Shown one piece after another: positions 1-4,891 of a stretch of DNA of 5,044 bases. The notes under the pieces were generated by a model that was not told the origin of the DNA, did not search any database, and saw only the letters and a program-made list of their open reading frames with translations. The stretch's first letter is position 1; each line of letters opens with the position of its first letter. The position numbers and the translations under genes were made by a program. The stretch is from an uncultured Ruminococcus sp. (GTDB lineage: Bacteria; Bacillota; Clostridia; Oscillospirales; Ruminococcaceae), in contig CAMOEP010000196.1 in NCBI GenBank assembly GCA_946612185.1, positions 1 to 5,044 of the forward strand, given 5' to 3'.

Positions 1-448
1 AAATGACGAAATACAGCAGATTTATGCCCATTGGTATCGCTCCGTGGGTGACTATCGCAACCACAATGAACGTAGGCAGGAACGTGAACAGGAATTGGGT
101 CACGAAACTGCCGGAATATGACCAGAAAAGGTACGTCCGGTACTCCATGGGTTTCAGCAGGTCGAGGACGATCTTTCCGGACTGGATACTTCTGCCGATC
201 TCCCAGACGGTGTACATTTCCATGAATCCGAAAAGTGCCGTAGCGAGAACCAGGTAGATAAGTGTATCGGTGAAGGTCATTCCGCCCACCACGTCAGTGC
301 CGGAGGAAGCGTATATCGCCCGCCAGAGGTAGTAAATGACGATGAGGTAGAGCAGGTTCCCGACCACCATAACGAACGTACCAAGGCGGAATTGCAGGGA
401 CTCGATGATGCCTGCACGGGTGAAGGTAAGGTATTTTTTCAGCTTCAT
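1..448 (-). CDS. ABC-2 type transporter permease, N-terminal part (runs off the window)
   Basis: This is the membrane subunit of an ABC exporter, transcribed with the ATPase gene before it. The frame is open from the ATG at 448 to the left edge, giving 149 residues that begin MKLKKYLTFTRAG; the rest lies outside the window. A basic, amphipathic N-terminus leads into hydrophobic segments near residues 24-42, 60-78 and 113-133, and a fourth begins near 142. Between the second and third is S-I-Q-S-G-K-I-V-L-D-L-L-K-P (residues 87-100), which resembles the cytoplasmic 'I-x-x-G-x-x-x-x-x-L-L-K-P' signature of the DUF990/ABC2_membrane_6 family. Its ATG overlaps the ATPase stop in ATGA, so the two are almost certainly translationally coupled. 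Families of this type often have a second permease gene next, which could lie just beyond the edge. The substrate is unknown. The call rests on the motif, the hydrophobicity and the neighbour. Confidence 0.85.
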   Translation of the reverse strand, partial: MKLKKYLTFTRAGIIESLQFRLGTFVMVVGNLLYLIVIYYLWRAIYASSGTDVVGGMTFTDTLIYLVLATALFGFMEMYTVWEIGRSIQSGKIVLDLLKPMEYRTYLFWSYSGSFVTQFLFTFLPTFIVVAIVTHGAIPMGINLLYFVI

Positions 449-1446
449 TCCACACCCTCCTCGTAAATTTTCCTGATGACCTCCTCAGTAGAAATTTCCT
501 GAAGCTGCATATCCTTTACGGCGAACTGCTTCTGCAAAGCGGCGAGAACGTCCATAACAGACAGCTTCTCCTCGTTTACGAGAATGGATATCCATTCCTC
601 GTCCGCCTTGACACCACATTCCGGGAGAAGTTTTCCGATGACTTCCGCCTGTTCCGGGAGACTGCCGTCAACTCTGATGCGCAGGGTGCGGTAAGAGCCG
701 AAAAATCCCTTCAAATGGGAAATATCGTTATCGTAGAGCATTTTACCCTTGTCGATGATGACTATGCGCTGACAGAGAGCGTCAACGTCGCCCATATCGT
801 GGGTAGTGAGTATAACGGTGGTATTTTTCTGCTGGTTCAGAGCGTGGATAAGTGTGCGTATCTTGGACTTCATGGAAACGTCCAGACCAATAGTGGGTTC
901 GTCCAGGAACACTATTTTGGGGTTATGGAGGAACGCCGCTAAGATATCGCTGAGGGTACGCTGACCAAGTGACATCTGACGGACGGGCTTATGAAGCAGG
1001 GGTTCGATATCCACAAGTGACTTATAGAGGGCGAGCATATCCTTATAGTCCTTGTCGGGGATCTGGTAGATATCCTTCAGAAGCCTGAAAGATTCAACCA
1101 GAGGCAAAGCCCACCACAGCTGAGAACGCTGACCGAAAACAACGCCTATTTCCTGGGCATTTTTCGCCCTGCTCTGATAGGGAACGTTTCCGCTGACGAG
1201 TATCTCGCCGGAAGTAGGTTCAAGAACTCCGGTCATCATCTTGATAGTAGTAGATTTACCAGCGCCGTTAGGCCCTAAGTAGCCCACGATCTCGCCCTGC
1301 TGAATGGACATACTTATGTTGTCCACAGCCCGGACGGTCTTGTAGTCTCTTGAAAAGAGGTCTTTGATACTTCCTTTCAGACCCTCCCTCCTGTTGAGTA
1401 CTTTGAATTCTTTGGTGACATTTTTGATTTCGATGATAGGTGACAT
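445..1446 (-). CDS. ABC transporter ATP-binding protein (COG4586-like exporter ATPase)
   Basis: This is the cytoplasmic ATPase that powers the adjacent ABC-2 permease. It has 333 residues. The nucleotide-binding domain is complete: Walker A GPNGAGKST at 58-66, Q-loop Gln106, signature S-L-G-Q-R at 159-163 (in place of LSGGQ, as is usual in this subfamily), Walker B I-V-F-L-D-E-P with catalytic Glu183, D-loop G-L-D at 187-189 and switch His216. An extra stretch at about 17-37 ahead of the core, the F-G-Q-R-S-Q-L-W-W segment at 104-112 and a roughly 95-residue C-terminal extension fit the uncharacterised-export COG4586 group (DrrA-like) better than importer ATPases. The start is fixed by AGGAGG at 1453-1458, six bases upstream, and by a consensus promoter. 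It is the first gene of the unit and its stop overlaps the permease start. The substrate cannot be deduced; lipids, drugs or peptides are all possible. Confidence 0.93.
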   Translation of the reverse strand: MSPIIEIKNVTKEFKVLNRREGLKGSIKDLFSRDYKTVRAVDNISMSIQQGEIVGYLGPNGAGKSTTIKMMTGVLEPTSGEILVSGNVPYQSRAKNAQEIGVVFGQRSQLWWALPLVESFRLLKDIYQIPDKDYKDMLALYKSLVDIEPLLHKPVRQMSLGQRTLSDILAAFLHNPKIVFLDEPTIGLDVSMKSKIRTLIHALNQQKNTTVILTTHDMGDVDALCQRIVIIDKGKMLYDNDISHLKGFFGSYRTLRIRVDGSLPEQAEVIGKLLPECGVKADEEWISILVNEEKLSVMDVLAALQKQFAVKDMQLQEISTEEVIRKIYEEGVE

Positions 1447-1476
1447 ATCCGCCCTCCTTTGAAATTAATAAGTTTA

Positions 1477-1505
1477 ATTATATCACTATTGACAGTTGTT
1501 GTCAA
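1477..1505 (-). promoter_or_regulatory. Consensus sigma-A promoter of the ABC exporter unit
   Basis: Read on the minus strand, a perfect TTGACA (1505-1500) and a perfect TATAAT (1482-1477) are separated by exactly 17 bases. The predicted start site is about 1470, leaving a leader of roughly 24 bases with AGGAGG six bases before the ATPase ATG. A promoter this strong would usually need a repressor, and a dyad sits on its -35 box. Confidence 0.85.
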
Positions 1506-1507
1506 TA
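1487..1507. promoter_or_regulatory. Candidate operator dyad over the ABC exporter promoter
   Basis: There is a perfect 8-bp inverted repeat, TATTGACA (1487-1494) and TGTCAATA (1500-1507), around a 5-base centre. It covers the -35 hexamer and half of the spacer, centred near -27 of the predicted start site, where a bound dimer would block RNA polymerase. Size and symmetry would suit a winged-helix dimer (MarR, GntR or PadR type). No such regulator gene is in the window, so the cognate protein is unknown. Confidence 0.5.
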
Positions 1508-1535
1508 AATTTGAACAATCCGAACGGACAAATTC

Positions 1536-1564
1536 TTAAACATACAGAAAATACTTATGTTTAA
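1536..1564. repeat. AT-rich 9-bp inverted repeat between the ABC unit and uppP
   Basis: TTAAACATA (1536-1544) and TATGTTTAA (1556-1564) are perfect inverted arms around an 11-base loop. The right arm abuts the T-run of the uppP terminator, and the centre is about 80 bases upstream of the ABC unit's predicted start site. It could be a second protein-binding site for that promoter or a weak hairpin trailing the terminator. No function is assigned. Confidence 0.4.
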
Positions 1565-1600
1565 AAAGAAAAAGGGAAACCTCCGGAGCGGAAGTTTCCC
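1563..1600 (-). terminator. Strong intrinsic terminator of uppP
   Basis: On the minus strand a 12-bp stem (GGGAAACTTCCG with CGGAGGTTTCCC, one G-U pair) closes a three-base loop CTC at 1574-1600. It is followed by TTTTTCTTTTT (1573-1563). It starts 11 bases after the uppP stop. The plus-strand reading lacks a T-run, so termination is directional and insulates uppP from the ABC unit. Confidence 0.93.
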
Positions 1601-1611
1601 AGAATGATCTA

Positions 1612-2487
1612 TCAGTGAACAAAAGAGAAGTAAGCCAGAACAAGTATACCGAGGACTATTCTGTACCAGCCGAATACCTTGAAGTCGTGCTTTTTGATGT
1701 AGTCCATAAGGAACTTGATAACGAAGATAGACACCACGAAAGCGACGATCATACCGGTTGCGAGAACGACGATCTGTCCGCCTGTGAAACCGCCGTCGTA
1801 CTTGAGGAGTTTCAGCAGACTTGCTCCGAACATTACCGGAACAGCCAGGTAGAAAGTGAACTCAGCCGCAACAGTTCTTGATATTCCGATGAGGAGCGCA
1901 CCTACGATAGTAGCGCCGGAACGGGAAGTGCCGGGGAACAGCGCAGCGATAAGCTGGAAAATGCCGATGATGAAAGCGGCTTTGTAGGTGAGTTCGTCAA
2001 TGGCGTTAACTTTCGGCTTATGGTTCTTATTGCGGTTTTCCACTATGATAAATGCCACGCCGAATACGATAAGTGCAATAGCAACGACCCAGGGATTGTA
2101 GAAATGCTCGTCGATCCAGTCGTCCAGGATAAGACCGATAACAGCCGCCGGAACGCAGGCAACAAGTACCTTGAACCACATCTGGAAGATATCCGTCTTG
2201 ATGTAAGCGCCGAAGCCGTCCTTGCTAAGGGGAGCTTTGTTGTTTTTAGTGCCGAAGGGCCAGAGTTTCGACCAGAATATGATAACAACAGCGAGAATAG
2301 CGCCAAGTTGTATCACAACGTCGAACATTTCGATGAAGCCCTCGTTCACGGCGGAGTCGTCGCTGACTTTCAGGTTCAGGAACTGGTTCACAAGAATGAG
2401 GTGACCTGTGCTGCTGACGGGCAGCCATTCGGTGATGCCCTCCACAATGCCCAGGACAATGGCTTTGATGATCTCGATAATATTCAT
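1612..2487 (-). CDS. uppP: Undecaprenyl-diphosphate phosphatase (UppP/BacA)
   Basis: This is an integral membrane enzyme that dephosphorylates undecaprenyl diphosphate to the monophosphate, recycling the lipid carrier for peptidoglycan and other surface polymers. Raised levels give bacitracin resistance in many bacteria. It has 291 residues, close to the usual 265-290. Both family signatures are intact: [14 protein letters not shown] (residues 16-29; Glu16, Glu20, Ser26 and His29 correspond to the catalytic region) and P-G-T-S-R-S-G (185-191, with Arg189), preceded by Gln178. About eight hydrophobic segments follow the expected pattern, and the loop at about 73-103 is a little long. The start is supported by AAAGGA at 2495-2500, seven bases upstream. 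It lies 61 bases after the Crp/Fnr gene with no terminator between, so it may also receive read-through, but it has its own promoter and terminator. Confidence 0.97.
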   Translation of the reverse strand: MNIIEIIKAIVLGIVEGITEWLPVSSTGHLILVNQFLNLKVSDDSAVNEGFIEMFDVVIQLGAILAVVIIFWSKLWPFGTKNNKAPLSKDGFGAYIKTDIFQMWFKVLVACVPAAVIGLILDDWIDEHFYNPWVVAIALIVFGVAFIIVENRNKNHKPKVNAIDELTYKAAFIIGIFQLIAALFPGTSRSGATIVGALLIGISRTVAAEFTFYLAVPVMFGASLLKLLKYDGGFTGGQIVVLATGMIVAFVVSIFVIKFLMDYIKKHDFKVFGWYRIVLGILVLAYFSFVH

Positions 2488-2523
2488 ATCATCGTCCTTT
2501 CTTTTTTATATTTACAAAAACAT

Positions 2524-2552
2524 ATTATACCACACTTTCGGCTGTCTGTCAA
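2524..2552 (-). promoter_or_regulatory. Consensus promoter of uppP, overlapping the end of the Crp/Fnr gene
   Basis: On the minus strand a perfect TTGACA (2552-2547) and a perfect TATAAT (2529-2524) are 17 bases apart, with a predicted start near 2517 and a leader of about 30 bases. The -35 box contains the TGA stop of the upstream regulator gene (2551-2549), so uppP is independently expressed from within that gene's tail. Confidence 0.85.
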
Positions 2553-3205
2553 TCAGTTTTCCTATTTAAAGTGAAACGGCGCTTCGATAGTGTGAGAGTA
2601 CCATTATTTTTAAGCCGTGTTATCTCACGCTGCAAGGCGCTGCGGTTGACGCAGAGGTAGTCGGAAAGGGCGGTAGTAGAGAAAGGGATCTTCGGCTGTT
2701 TGCCCTCCGGGGTATTGTCCTCGGTTATCTGGAGAAAACTTATCAGCTTATCCTCGATACTTCTCTGGCTGAGTACTTCTATACGCTCACTGAGGGCGAT
2801 AGAGCGCTCAGACATGAGCCGGAGCAGGTTGTCCACCACCATAGAATGGCAGGCGCAGGCGTTTTCACAGCGTTTGAGCAGTTCGCTCCTGCGGAAGAAA
2901 AGCACCTCGCAGTCAGTCTCCGCCACCAGTTCCACGCTTGTGCGGTGAGAGCCGGAGAAGGTGAAGAATTCACCGAAAACGCCCTGTTCCCGGAGAGTTT
3001 CCACGATAGTGCGGATACCGTTTATATCGTATCTTAGGAGATTAGCGCTTCCGGAGAGTATAACGCCCACCTTTTCGCCATCCTCAGAGATAGGGATAGA
3101 GCTTCCGCTGCGGAACTTTCTTATCTCGGTGTTAAAGCATACGATCATGCGCTTGCAGTCGTCGCTGCACACGCCTTTAAAAAGAATGTTATCTTCTGGT
3201 AACAT
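2549..3205 (-). CDS. Crp/Fnr-family transcriptional regulator, cysteine-rich
   Basis: This is a DNA-binding regulator of 218 residues. Residues about 25-110 form the cyclic-nucleotide-binding-type beta-barrel (G-V-I-L-S-G-S-A at 47-54 and F-G-E-F at 77-80), followed by a long dimer helix at about 118-147. A Crp-type winged helix occupies about 150-214, with S-T-T-A-L-S-D-Y-L and the recognition helix region V-N-R-S-A-L-Q-R-E-I (186-195). Eight cysteines are present: 13, 17, 23, 99, 113, 117, 119 and 185. The N-terminal C-X3-C-X5-C recalls, but does not equal, the C-X2-C-X5-C cluster ligands of FNR. The C-X3-C-X-C before the dimer helix resembles a conserved feature of clostridial members. This suggests redox, metal or Fe-S sensing. 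The start is set by GGAGG at 3213-3217, seven bases upstream. It diverges from the NrdD-tail and rubrerythrin genes, its likely targets. The effector is not known. Confidence 0.9.
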   Translation of the reverse strand: MLPEDNILFKGVCSDDCKRMIVCFNTEIRKFRSGSSIPISEDGEKVGVILSGSANLLRYDINGIRTIVETLREQGVFGEFFTFSGSHRTSVELVAETDCEVLFFRRSELLKRCENACACHSMVVDNLLRLMSERSIALSERIEVLSQRSIEDKLISFLQITEDNTPEGKQPKIPFSTTALSDYLCVNRSALQREITRLKNNGTLTLSKRRFTLNRKTD

Positions 3206-3220
3206 AAAAATTCCTCCGAT

Positions 3221-3234
3221 GTTGCAAATGCAAC
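3221..3234. promoter_or_regulatory. Palindromic Crp/Fnr-type box between the divergent genes
   Basis: GTTGCAAATGCAAC is a perfect palindrome apart from its two central A bases. It has the 5-4-5 geometry of FNR/CRP-family boxes (GTTGC-N4-GCAAC). Its centre, 3227.5, is at -41.5 of the predicted plus-strand start site, the class II activator position. It is also inside the untranslated leader of the regulator gene, near +19.5, where binding would repress. The cognate protein is most simply the adjacent regulator, by inference. Confidence 0.6.
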
Positions 3235-3252
3235 AGATTTTTTTCTGTTTAT

Positions 3253-3281
3253 ATGATACAATAATTACAGACAGTTGTCAA
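3253..3281 (-). promoter_or_regulatory. Promoter of the Crp/Fnr regulator gene
   Basis: On the minus strand TTGACA (3281-3276) and TATCAT (3258-3253) have a 17-base spacer; the start site would be about 3246, leaving a 40-base leader. The leader contains the palindromic box at about +13 to +26, consistent with negative autoregulation. Its -35 is part of a short dyad, GACA-AC-TGTC. Confidence 0.75.
3254..3262 (+). promoter_or_regulatory. Extended -10 promoter of the NrdD-tail/rubrerythrin operon
   Basis: TG-A-TACAAT is an extended -10 element, and no recognisable -35 lies 16-18 bases upstream (AGATTT, CAGATT or ACAGAT). This is typical of an activator-dependent promoter. The predicted start is about 3269. 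The -10 box overlaps the -10 box of the opposing regulator promoter by two bases, so polymerase should occupy only one at a time. Confidence 0.5.
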
Positions 3282-3306
3282 GTATTAATTGTGTGAGGTG
3301 CTTTAA

Positions 3307-3570
3307 ATGAATGTGAATGTTATCGGAGAAAGCCTTTCTCAGCAGGAGATCAACGCTTATATCGCCTATGGCAAGAAAAAGTACACCGGCAGAAATATCA
3401 CCGGAATGACAGTAAAGACAGACGGCGATTTTGTTGACCTGAAATTCGAGTTTGAGGATGTTCCTTTCCAGCGTATCAGACGTATTACAGGCTACCTTGT
3501 AGGTACACTTGACCGCTTCAACGACGCCAAGCGTGCAGAGGAGAGCCAGAGAGTAAAACACACTGTTTAA
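3307..3570 (+). CDS. Stand-alone NrdD C-terminal (glycyl-radical-domain-like) small protein
   Basis: This is an 87-residue protein. Its second half matches the extreme C-terminus of class III anaerobic ribonucleoside-triphosphate reductase: R-I-T-G-Y-L at 59-64, where Gly62 aligns with the glycyl-radical glycine, then D-R-F-N-D-A-K-R-A-E-E (69-79) and R-V-K-H (82-85). Clostridial genomes carry such short proteins under the name 'anaerobic ribonucleoside-triphosphate reductase', but it cannot be a reductase itself: the catalytic barrel is absent and there are no cysteines, so the Zn-binding Cys4 site is also missing. The first half (about 1-55) is a small alpha/beta segment with no motif I recognise. 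The start is supported by GAGGTG at 3295-3300, six bases upstream. It is the first gene of an operon with rubrerythrin. An exchangeable glycyl-radical tail like GrcA/YfiD is one possibility; an accessory or regulatory role is another. Confidence 0.72.
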   Translation: MNVNVIGESLSQQEINAYIAYGKKKYTGRNITGMTVKTDGDFVDLKFEFEDVPFQRIRRITGYLVGTLDRFNDAKRAEESQRVKHTV

Positions 3571-3611
3571 AAGAGCATTACCGGGTTTTCCGGCGCTGTA
3601 ATAAATTTTAT

Positions 3612-3616
3612 GGAGG
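3612..3616 (+). promoter_or_regulatory. Ribosome binding site that fixes the rubrerythrin start
   Basis: GGAGG lies 8 bases before the ATG at 3625. Two in-frame upstream ATGs, at 3610 and 3619, are ruled out: the first overlaps this site and the second is only two bases from it. Confidence 0.85.
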
Positions 3617-3624
3617 TAATGAAA

Positions 3625-4176
3625 ATGGCAAAGTTCGTATGTTCAGTATGCGGTTACGTTCACGAGGGAGATGCACCCCCTGAGAAATGTCCTCAGTGCG
3701 GCGTTCCTGCTTCAAAGTTCAACGAGGTAAAGGAAGACGGAGAGCTGGTATTTGCCTGCGAACACGTTTTAGGAGTAGCAAAGGACGTTACTGACCCTGA
3801 GATCCTCGACGGTCTGAGATCCAACTTCACAGGCGAGTGTACAGAGGTAGGTATGTACCTGGCAATGGCAAGAGTTGCTTACAGAGAGGGCTATCCTGAG
3901 ATCGGCGCATACTGGGAGAAGGCTGCTTTTGAGGAAGCTGAGCACGCTGCAAAGTTCGCAGAACTCCTGGGCGAAGTACTGTCCGATTCCACAAAGGAGA
4001 ACCTGGAAAAGAGAGTTGCTGCTGAGCATGGCGCTACAGAGGGAAAGCTGAAGCTGGCTAAGAGAGCTAAGGAGCTTAACCTTGACGCTATCCATGACAC
4101 AGTTCACGAAATGGCAAGAGACGAGGCTCGCCACGGCAAGGCTTTCGCAGGTCTGCTCAAGAGATACTTCGGCTGA
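3625..4176 (+). CDS. Reverse rubrerythrin (rubredoxin domain first)
   Basis: This is a cytoplasmic non-haem diiron protein that reduces hydrogen peroxide, and in some clostridia oxygen, to water with electrons from NADH via rubredoxin-type carriers. It has 183 residues. An N-terminal rubredoxin-like iron site is formed by C6-X2-C9 and C22-X2-C25. A four-helix rubrerythrin domain follows from about residue 60, with the expected ligand pattern: Glu71 in G-E, Glu104-X2-His107, Glu134 (possibly Glu139) and Glu167-X2-His170. In classical rubrerythrin the rubredoxin part is C-terminal, so this is the 'reverse' type described in clostridia as strongly induced by oxygen. It is 54 bases downstream of the NrdD-tail gene with no separate promoter seen, and ends at a strong terminator. 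The context suggests co-regulated oxidant defence under the divergent Crp/Fnr protein. A longer start at 3610 is possible but disfavoured. Confidence 0.95.
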   Translation: MAKFVCSVCGYVHEGDAPPEKCPQCGVPASKFNEVKEDGELVFACEHVLGVAKDVTDPEILDGLRSNFTGECTEVGMYLAMARVAYREGYPEIGAYWEKAAFEEAEHAAKFAELLGEVLSDSTKENLEKRVAAEHGATEGKLKLAKRAKELNLDAIHDTVHEMARDEARHGKAFAGLLKRYFG

Positions 4177-4203
4177 TCTGTACATTATTCAATAAACTGC
4201 AAC

Positions 4204-4239
4204 AGGCAGATGCTTCATTATGAGGTATCTGCCTTTTTT
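4204..4239 (+). terminator. Intrinsic terminator of the NrdD-tail/rubrerythrin operon
   Basis: A 12-bp stem (GGCAGATGCTTC with GAGGTATCTGCC, two G-U pairs) closes an ATTAT loop and runs directly into six T bases. It begins about 28 bases after the rubrerythrin stop. Confidence 0.92.
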
Positions 4240-4301
4240 GGGTTATGGACGTGCAAAAATTGTTATTTGATATGCGTATTATTGCAGCTTTTTAGGGCGT
4301 G

Positions 4302-4370
4302 TTGACACTATAATGATGCGCAGATTTTTAAGGCAACACCGAACATTGAGATCCTGTGCGATGTTGTCAA
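4302..4370. repeat. Fold-back sequence upstream of the deformylase promoter
   Basis: Nested inverted segments can pair: TTGAC (4302-4306) with GTCAA (4366-4370), and TGCGCAG (4317-4323) with CTGTGCG (4354-4360, two wobbles). GGCAACA (4332-4338) in the loop could alternatively pair with TGTTGTC (4362-4368) or with the upstream GTGTTGAC. The rest of 4240-4376 contains no gene that I can support. It could be a small mobile-element relic or a structured RNA; neither is shown. Confidence 0.3.
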
Positions 4371-4376
4371 AAGGTA

Positions 4377-4405
4377 TTGAAATTGCAGCATAAAAGGTAT
4401 ATAAT
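4377..4405 (+). promoter_or_regulatory. Promoter of the peptide deformylase-like gene
   Basis: TTGAAA (4377-4382) and TATAAT (4400-4405) are separated by 17 bases. The predicted start is about 4412, giving a leader of about 32 bases ending in AGAGGA (4432-4437), six bases before the ATG. Confidence 0.8.
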
Positions 4406-4443
4406 AGTGTTCAGAAGAATTCATAGCGAAAAGAGGAATACTT

Positions 4444-4857
4444 ATGATAAGAGAAATCATCCACGACACGATAATACTGAAAATAAAGTCAAAAGACGCA
4501 ACTGCTGATGATGTCCAGACTGCAAAAGACCTTGCTGAAACTCTCGAACATCACAGGGACGGCTGCGTCGGAATGGCTGCAAACATGATCGGAGTGCCGA
4601 AAAGGATAATCGCTTTTTATGACGGCAAAAATATCGTTACCATGTTTAACCCGGAGATAATTGCCCAGAATCAGCCATATGACACGGAGGAAGGCTGCTT
4701 GTCTCTGCTTGGTGGGCCTCGTCCTGTCAAAAGATTCGGGAGCATAAAGGTTCGCTATCAGGATAAGTTCATGAATCTGCACGAAAAGCGCTACAGCGGA
4801 TTTACTGCCCAGATAATCCAGCATGAAATAGACCACTGTAATGGCGTGCTGATATAA
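4444..4857 (+). CDS. def: Peptide deformylase-like metalloenzyme (short clostridial type)
   Basis: The protein is predicted to remove the N-formyl group from nascent proteins, as a metal-dependent hydrolase acting at the ribosome exit. It has 137 residues. Metal ligands and catalytic base are intact: E-G-C-L-S with Cys85, and Q-H-E-I-D-H with His127, Glu128 and His131. The first family motif (G-x-G-[LM]-A-A-x-Q) reads V-G-M-A-A-N-M-I-G at 42-50, so the glutamine that stabilises the transition state (Gln50 in E. coli) is methionine here. The protein ends six residues after the HExxH motif, without the long C-terminal helix of E. coli PDF (169 residues). Short 'GMAANMIG' forms of about 136 residues are common in clostridia, so this is probably not a truncation. 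It has its own promoter and is not next to fmt, so it may be a second, specialised deformylase. Confidence 0.87.
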   Translation: MIREIIHDTIILKIKSKDATADDVQTAKDLAETLEHHRDGCVGMAANMIGVPKRIIAFYDGKNIVTMFNPEIIAQNQPYDTEEGCLSLLGGPRPVKRFGSIKVRYQDKFMNLHEKRYSGFTAQIIQHEIDHCNGVLI

Positions 4858-4861
4858 ATGG

Positions 4862-4891
4862 ACTGCGTGAGCGTAAGGCTGTGCAGTTTTT
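4862..4891 (+). terminator. Probable terminator after the deformylase-like gene
   Basis: ACTGC (4862-4866) pairs with GCAGT (4883-4887), with a short inner AGC/GCT pairing around a GTAAG loop, and TTTTTG follows. It lies four bases after the stop codon. The interrupted stem makes it weaker than the other two terminators. Confidence 0.6.

Noticed and set aside
2020..2574. 184-codon plus-strand open frame opposite uppP
   Set aside because: It is antisense to an intact uppP with both catalytic motifs, and the translation is acidic and repetitive in the manner of a shadow frame, with no recognisable domain.
3307..3570. Annotation as a full anaerobic ribonucleotide reductase
   Set aside because: Only the C-terminal glycyl-loop-like part is present in 87 residues; a complete NrdD is several hundred residues with a catalytic barrel and cysteines.
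3610..3624. Longer rubrerythrin start giving M-E-V-M-K before the usual M-A-K-F
   Set aside because: The first ATG overlaps the GGAGG site and the second is two bases from it; only the ATG at 3625 has correct spacing, and it gives the family's normal N-terminus.
3769..4185. 138-codon minus-strand open frame opposite rubrerythrin
   Set aside because: It is fully antisense to a well-supported gene, and its serine/leucine/cysteine-rich translation is typical of reverse reading.
4309..4314. TATAAT immediately after TTGACA at 4302-4307 as an extra promoter
   Set aside because: The two hexamers are only one base apart, and no acceptable -35 is found 16-18 bases upstream of this TATAAT.
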